Shown here in pieces: positions 59,716 through 64,000 of a stretch of 64,000 nucleotides of DNA. Below the pieces are notes generated by a model that worked only from the letters and a program-made list of their open reading frames with translations, did no database searches and was not told where the DNA came from. Both the position numbers and the translations under genes were made by a program. This DNA comes from Acinetobacter defluvii (GTDB lineage: Bacteria; Pseudomonadota; Gammaproteobacteria; Pseudomonadales; Moraxellaceae). The stretch spans positions 1 through 64,000 of the forward strand of contig NZ_CP029397.2 in NCBI RefSeq assembly GCF_001704615.3, given 5' to 3'. Numbering within the stretch: position 1 is the first letter of the stretch; every line of letters starts with the position of its first letter.

Positions 59716-61050
59716 ATGTCACTGTTACGCCGTTGGTTTGATCCGATCCGATCGAGTTGGTTTTATGAAAAACCGACCCGTCAAGAGGTGTTACCTACGG
59801 AACAAGGGCTACGCATTTATTTGCGTTTAGATGATGTATATAGTTATTTGGCTGTGCAACAGTTGACGCAATTGGATGATATTTTAAGTGATGCACTGAA
59901 ACCCCTGAAAATTATTATTTCAGATACTACAGCAGAACCGCCTAATGGCATGAGCATCGAAGAATGGCGAAATTACAGCTTAAATGATGCCAAGATTTTA
60001 GCCAATCAGCACCGTTTTAGTTATGATGAAGAAAAACCAGAACAACCTACACAAGAAGCCTTACAACAAGCCGAAACCATTCTTAGAAATACCCCATTAA
60101 CAGGTCAAAATTTTCTGTATTTACTTGAAGATGTGTTTCATATGCTATGGCAGCAACAATATGGCAAATTACGGATGTTGTTTGTGATGGCGAGTAAACA
60201 GCAAAAACCACAACATTTTCCAGAAAGAATCTTTGATCACATACCTGTTTTAGAGAGTTATTTTGAATTTGGTGGACGTAAATACCATGCTGTAGATGAT
60301 TTATTACGTTTAACACGCCGTTTAAAACAGCAAAAATTATTGATTGATAATCCTATTTTTCTGATTAATCACATTGAATGGCGTGAACACCTCATGAGCG
60401 ATGCGGAGGAGCTTACAGAAATTCAAGCCATGCATCCTGAGCTAAATTTGTATATTGCGCTCGAAGATCCCATCAGTTGGTTGTTATTGGCTTATATCAA
60501 AGAAGAATTAGCAGATTATTATAATATTCAGTTGCATGTTTTCCCTTTAAGTTATCATGGGCGTGACTTTTTTGACTGGAGTTTGGCAACGCGTTTGTCC
60601 AAGCGGACAGAGGTTAAATTTACACCATTTTGTCGTCCAACTGCGGATGGTATTTTAAAAATGGCACAACTTTTTTATAGTGTTGCGGAAGAACAACGTA
60701 TTGAAGCGATGTATACCATCTTGGAAGCCGTGTGGACGAAGGGCAAAGACTTGTCTTTTAAAGCGCATTTGCAACAAATCCAACAAGAGCTCGGCATTGA
60801 AGATTTAGTAGAGTTGGATGTAATGGCGTTATTACAAGAAAATGATCAACGCTGTGCAGAGAAGCATCAACCCGATTTTCCTGTATTAGAATTAGAAATT
60901 GAAGGAAAGCGTTACGTATTTAATAGTTTATATCGTGTTTGGATGATTGAAAGTATTTTCAGTAATGTGTTAGAACAGAAGTACAAAAGTGATAATGATG
61001 CAGAGCTAAAAGATGCAGAACACCTCAGCGATGAAAAAACAAAAATGTGA
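59716..61050 (+). CDS. Protein with two DsbA/HCCA-isomerase-like thioredoxin folds
   Basis: This 444-residue cytosolic protein has no signal peptide. Residues near 35-55 (RIYLRLDDVYSYLAVQQL) resemble the first strand and helix of the DsbA/2-hydroxychromene-carboxylate-isomerase fold. A second, fuller copy starts near 238 (LNLYIALEDPISWLLLAYIK) and includes HVFPLSYHGRDFFDW and ILKMAQLFYSVAEEQRIEAM. Neither half has a CxxC motif, so it is unlikely to be a disulfide exchanger. It overlaps the next gene, a chorismate mutase, by 20 bases. Its function is unknown; glutathione-dependent isomerase-like chemistry is one possibility. Confidence 0.75.
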   Translation: MSLLRRWFDPIRSSWFYEKPTRQEVLPTEQGLRIYLRLDDVYSYLAVQQLTQLDDILSDALKPLKIIISDTTAEPPNGMSIEEWRNYSLNDAKILANQHRFSYDEEKPEQPTQEALQQAETILRNTPLTGQNFLYLLEDVFHMLWQQQYGKLRMLFVMASKQQKPQHFPERIFDHIPVLESYFEFGGRKYHAVDDLLRLTRRLKQQKLLIDNPIFLINHIEWREHLMSDAEELTEIQAMHPELNLYIALEDPISWLLLAYIKEELADYYNIQLHVFPLSYHGRDFFDWSLATRLSKRTEVKFTPFCRPTADGILKMAQLFYSVAEEQRIEAMYTILEAVWTKGKDLSFKAHLQQIQQELGIEDLVELDVMALLQENDQRCAEKHQPDFPVLELEIEGKRYVFNSLYRVWMIESIFSNVLEQKYKSDNDAELKDAEHLSDEKTKM

Positions 61051-61318
61051 ATCACTTGAACAAGCCCGAGGGCATATTGATGAAATCGATCAGGCTTTAA
61101 TTGAAATGATCGCAGTACGCCAGTTCTATGTTGATCAAGCCACACGCTTTAAACGTACTGCCGAAGATGTGCAATCTCCTGAACGTGTGCAACAGGTGAT
61201 TAATAAAGTCCGTGAAAAAGCCAATGAGTTGCATACCGATCCAGATTTAGTTGAAAAAATTTATCGTGAAATGATTCAGCATTTTATTCAACGTGAGTTA
61301 AAAGAAATTCGACCTTAA
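61031..61318 (+). CDS. Chorismate mutase, AroQ type (possibly PchB-like)
   Basis: This 95-residue all-helical protein has the AroQ pattern: ARGHIDEIDQALIEMIAVR in helix 1, a lysine in TRFKRT, SPERVQQVI in the middle and IYREMIQHFIQRE in the last helix. AroQ enzymes convert chorismate to prephenate; PchB relatives also split isochorismate. The start may be ATG 61031 or 61013, both inside the end of the preceding gene. The overlap suggests translational coupling. Confidence 0.83.
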   Translation: MKKQKCESLEQARGHIDEIDQALIEMIAVRQFYVDQATRFKRTAEDVQSPERVQQVINKVREKANELHTDPDLVEKIYREMIQHFIQRELKEIRP

Positions 61319-61348
61319 AACAATAATCTTGGCTTAGGAAAATACACA

Positions 61349-61640
61349 ATGTCAGGCGTAAAAATAGGGGGTGAAAGAGAAAGAAGCGCAACAGGAAACA
61401 ATAAGCGACTTTCACGCCAAGAAATCAATGAAATCAAGCGTGCGATTGAAATTGAAAATTCAATTGCAAAAAGAGCAGATAAAAAAGTTCAACCTGCTCA
61501 AATTGTTCGTTTTCATTGCGGTTGTAATTGTTTTTCAATCCATGTCTTATAGTTATTTGTATAAAATTTATCAATATATTCACCCGAACTTAGCGCACAT
61601 CTTTTATTTGCCTCAACCTTTGCTTGAGGCTGGCTTCTAA
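61349..61640 (+). pseudogene. Frameshifted small single-span membrane protein
   Basis: The frame from ATG 61349 (after an AGGA site) encodes a polar segment with RLSRQEINEIKRAIEIENS and then runs out of sense. A +1 frame encodes KFNLLKLFVFIAVVIVFQSM and a short tail ending LPQPLLEAGF at 61640. Joined at the A6 run near 61485, the two make one natural ~96-residue protein: a basic helix followed by a membrane helix. One extra A in that run explains the break. It may be a real mutation or a sequencing error. Confidence 0.6.
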
Positions 61641-61700
61641 AAAAGATGATTTTTCATCAAATAAATTTTCTATAGCATGGCTTGAAACATTCAAAGAGAC

Positions 61701-62453
61701 ATGCAAATGATTGGATTTGTTATTGCTGTATTTGCGATTACAGGCATGATCAAAGGGACTATTGGGTTGGGACTGCCTGCGGTTTCTATGGGACTTTTGA
61801 CTTTAGTGATTAGCCCATTTCAGGCTGCAACTTTATTGATTATCCCTTCATTGGTGACCAATATCTGGCAACTTTTTGCTGAAGGGCAGGTATGGCGTTT
61901 GATCTGTCGTTTTTATCCCTTACTTTTGGGGATTATTCTAGGTTCAATGTGGAGTGTTTTTCCAACTTTAGGACATAGCAATAGTCACTTTCACAGTGAA
62001 GCTTTATTGGGTGCAATGTTGGCACTGTATGGCATCTATGGTTTGTTTTCCAAGAATATGCCCAATCTTGCACCATATGAAAAATGGTTATCTCCATTGG
62101 TTGGATATTTAGGTGGAGCTTTAACCGTTGCAACAGGCGTGGTGGTGATTCCAGTTGTACCTTATTTACAATCACTACAATTGAAACGTGATGATTTGGT
62201 GCAGTCTTTAGGACTCGCTTTTACGGTATCTACATTTTGCTTGGCTGCATTTTTATATTTTAATCCAGTCGATGATCATACCTCGATCAATTATCAACTT
62301 TCATTGATCGCTTTAATTCCAGCCTTAATCGGCATGTGGTTTGGAACAAAGATCCGTTACCGAATTTCTGAGCAAAAATTTCGTAAAGTTTTCTTTTGCG
62401 GCTTGGTGATTTTTGGGCTTTATGCGGTAGTACATCAGTTGGGTGTGGTTTAA
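61701..62453 (+). CDS. TauE/SafE (TSUP) family permease
   Basis: This 250-residue inner-membrane protein has about eight membrane segments in two similar halves. The first opens GMIKGTIGLGLPAVSMGLL, the family's glycine-rich repeat. Family members export or import sulfur-containing or carboxylate anions; the substrate here is unknown. It converges on a LysR regulator gene with 10 bp between stop codons, which may be its regulator. Confidence 0.88.
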   Translation: MQMIGFVIAVFAITGMIKGTIGLGLPAVSMGLLTLVISPFQAATLLIIPSLVTNIWQLFAEGQVWRLICRFYPLLLGIILGSMWSVFPTLGHSNSHFHSEALLGAMLALYGIYGLFSKNMPNLAPYEKWLSPLVGYLGGALTVATGVVVIPVVPYLQSLQLKRDDLVQSLGLAFTVSTFCLAAFLYFNPVDDHTSINYQLSLIALIPALIGMWFGTKIRYRISEQKFRKVFFCGLVIFGLYAVVHQLGVV

Positions 62454-62463
62454 AAAGAGTTCG

Positions 62464-63369
62464 CTAGTCCATCATAAACTTACTTTTTTGTGAGATCAGA
62501 AATTGGGCGAAGTGCTGATATGCAGTTGGAAGTGCATCAAACTGTTGTGCTGCCAATAATAACTGACGATTTGCCCAAGCACCTGTCAGTTGTATTTGGT
62601 GAAATTTATATAATTTATTTAAATGCTGAGCGGCACGTTTTGGCATGATCGCAATACCCACACCATCGGCAACCACTTGGGCAATGCCAGCAAAATTAGG
62701 TAAACGTAAGCGATATTGCATAACACAATTTAGTAACTTGGCTTGTGTTTCAATGGATTGTTGTAATGAGTGATGCTGCATTAAACCTACAAAAGGATAA
62801 TTTAAAACCTCTGATAAATTTAAAGTTTTTTCTTGTGCAAGAATGTGTTGCTGAGGACAAATTAACACCAAAGGGTCATGAGAAAATGCGAGCGTATTTA
62901 AGCTGTTTGAATTAAAAAAGCTCGAAATCAGCCCCAATTGCGCTGTTCCTTTTTCAATGGCTTGAATAATGTCATGACTTTCCGCTTCCTTGAGTTCAAT
63001 TTGAATATGCGGATTTTCAACCAAATATTGCGGTAAAAGTATCGGTAAATATTCACTTTGTGCAGAAGAATTACACCATAAAGTCACCTGAGAGGCTAAG
63101 GCTTGTGCAAAGGGTGACATTGCTTGGTGGAGCTGTTGTTCTTGTTGAATCAGTTGTTGCGCTTGTTCGGTAAATACTTGACCTGCAACAGTTAATTTTA
63201 CACCCATAGCATGACGGGTAAAAAGGCGCGTGTTAAATTGTTGTTCGAGTTTTTTAATGCGCTCACTGGTGGCCTGTAATGAAATTGCAGAACGTTCAGC
63301 GCCTTTGGTCAGACTACCCGTATCCACAATATTTAAAAATAAATGTAAGTCAAAAAAGTCGAGACGCAT
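62464..63369 (-). CDS. LysR-family transcriptional regulator
   Basis: This 301-residue protein starts at the inner ATG 63369 (MRLDFFDLHLFLNIVDTGSL), which is the usual LysR N-terminus; a longer frame from 63420 is unlikely. The winged helix-turn-helix covers about residues 1-60 (GSLTKGAERSAISLQATSERIKKLE is its core, here spanning two helices). The rest is the effector-binding domain. It may act on the convergent permease gene, but no target is shown by sequence. Confidence 0.92.
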   Translation of the reverse strand: MRLDFFDLHLFLNIVDTGSLTKGAERSAISLQATSERIKKLEQQFNTRLFTRHAMGVKLTVAGQVFTEQAQQLIQQEQQLHQAMSPFAQALASQVTLWCNSSAQSEYLPILLPQYLVENPHIQIELKEAESHDIIQAIEKGTAQLGLISSFFNSNSLNTLAFSHDPLVLICPQQHILAQEKTLNLSEVLNYPFVGLMQHHSLQQSIETQAKLLNCVMQYRLRLPNFAGIAQVVADGVGIAIMPKRAAQHLNKLYKFHQIQLTGAWANRQLLLAAQQFDALPTAYQHFAQFLISQKSKFMMD

Positions 63370-63476
63370 AATTAAGATCAAAAAGTGAGCTTTGAATATA
63401 TTAAACTGAATCTGATTCAAATAGGGCAGCGTGATTACAACTCAACACCCATCAAAGAATTCTTGTGAAATTTAAA

Positions 63477-63500
63477 CAAAGAACATCGAAATGCTCTTTG
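63477..63500 (-). terminator. Terminator of the small Ala/Thr-rich protein gene
   Basis: CAAAGA and TCTTTG pair, with an inner CAT/ATG stem and CGAA loop, and are followed on the minus strand by TTTAAATTT. It lies 47 bp beyond the stop. Confidence 0.55.
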
Positions 63501-63547
63501 TCGTAGATGAGGGAGTGAATAGCAGTTTTTAACAGATTTAAAGATGA

Positions 63548-63754
63548 TTATTCAGCCGCATCGTCAATAACTGGTGCATCAATCGATGTTGTATCTGATG
63601 TATCCTCTGTTGTAGGTGCTTCAGTGCTCGTTGCATCATTTGCTGCTGTAACCGCTTCGGCTGCTACTAAAGCTGCATCAAGTGCTGCTTCTGCCCAAGC
63701 GCTTGACATAATACTGGTGATGAAAAGTGTGAATATAATTTTTTTAAAATTCAT
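63548..63754 (-). CDS. Small exported Ala/Thr/Asp-rich protein
   Basis: This 68-residue protein has a signal peptide (MNFKKIIFTLFITSIMSSAWA). About 47 mature residues follow, made mostly of Ala, Thr, Asp and Glu with no cysteine and no predicted fold. An AGGAATTTTCC site supports the start. Low-complexity secreted peptides like this are common in Acinetobacter. I assign no function. Confidence 0.7.
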   Translation of the reverse strand: MNFKKIIFTLFITSIMSSAWAEAALDAALVAAEAVTAANDATSTEAPTTEDTSDTTSIDAPVIDDAAE

Positions 63755-63939
63755 GGAAAATTCCTAGATATTTATTTTGATTGTGAAGTTTTCATTTTGT
63801 CTATAATTTAAACTTCGACAAAAATATAGAAGAACCCATATAAATTTACAAGCAGATTCGAGCTCAAAACATACATATTTGAAGGCAGTTTATTTTATGA
63901 AGCATGTAAATATTTTTGCTGGATTTTGAATAACCCGAC

Positions 63940-63968
63940 TTAGCCTAATCGCAGAGTTTTGTTATAGT
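63940..63968 (+). promoter_or_regulatory. Possible promoter for a gene beyond the window
   Basis: TTAGCC and TATAGT are spaced by 17 bp, and the window ends in AGGAAGAT, which looks like a ribosome-binding site. The gene itself would start after base 64000. Confidence 0.3.
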
Positions 63969-64000
63969 AGAGAAAATTTTAAACAGTGATTTAGGAAGAT

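Noticed and set aside
61480..61490. Programmed -1 frameshift at the A6 run
   Set aside because: The continuing frame is +1, not -1, and the site is not in the frame of a standard slippery heptamer.

Overview
The window is a piece of an Acinetobacter chromosome, written so that base 1 is the A of the dnaA start codon. The evidence is the order dnaA-dnaN-recF-gyrB, the low GC content, an Acinetobacter-like 16S rRNA gene, several genes typical of the genus (four AdeT/DUF6091-like periplasmic proteins, a TIGR04219-like outer-membrane barrel, an AAHS transporter) and a giant trimeric autotransporter adhesin followed by a TpgA-like partner. I cannot name the species.

Layout. 1-6.3 kb: replication genes dnaA, dnaN, recF, gyrB. 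6.4-14.5 kb: a small NTF2-like protein, an ABC-F ATPase, one AdeT-like protein, tyrS and anmK (divergent), an epoxide-hydrolase-like enzyme and erpA. 14.6-18.2 kb: three more AdeT-like paralogues in tandem. 18.5-23.1 kb: a 5'-nucleotidase-type lipoprotein and a double-AAA ATPase of unknown role. 23.2-29.1 kb: a complete rRNA operon (16S, tRNA-Ile, tRNA-Ala, 23S, 5S) with two promoters, RNase III stems and a terminator. 29.1-36.9 kb: a Sel1-like gene broken by an 8-bp tandem repeat, an AAHS transporter, an ankyrin protein, a candidate small RNA, an outer-membrane barrel, an aldehyde dehydrogenase, a DUF1287 protein, and an NSS transporter with its 36-residue small subunit. 37.2-39.5 kb: fmt-rsmB. 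39.9-55.5 kb: the 14.2-kb adhesin gene, its TpgA-like partner and a small exported protein. 55.8-64 kb: two different dihydroxy-acid dehydratases, a DsbA-fold protein overlapping a chorismate mutase, a frameshifted small membrane protein, a TauE/SafE permease facing a LysR regulator, and a small exported protein.

The most interesting item is on the minus strand at about 31650-31857. An 18-bp palindrome resembling the GacA/UvrY box lies about 65 bp upstream of a predicted ~134-nt RNA. That RNA has four AGGA motifs, three of them in hairpin loops including the terminator loop, and an (AAN)n stretch. This is the architecture of the RsmX/Y/Z and CsrB families that sequester CsrA. The adhesin gene has its Shine-Dalgarno GGA in the loop of a small hairpin touching the start codon, which is where CsrA typically binds. 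A Gac-sRNA-CsrA-adhesin circuit is therefore a testable inference, not something shown here.

Most genes are single or in short units separated by clear intrinsic terminators. I saw no prophage, insertion sequence or CRISPR array. The accessory-looking parts are the adhesin repeats, a 142-bp multi-hairpin element at 36930-37071 and the broken Sel1-like gene.
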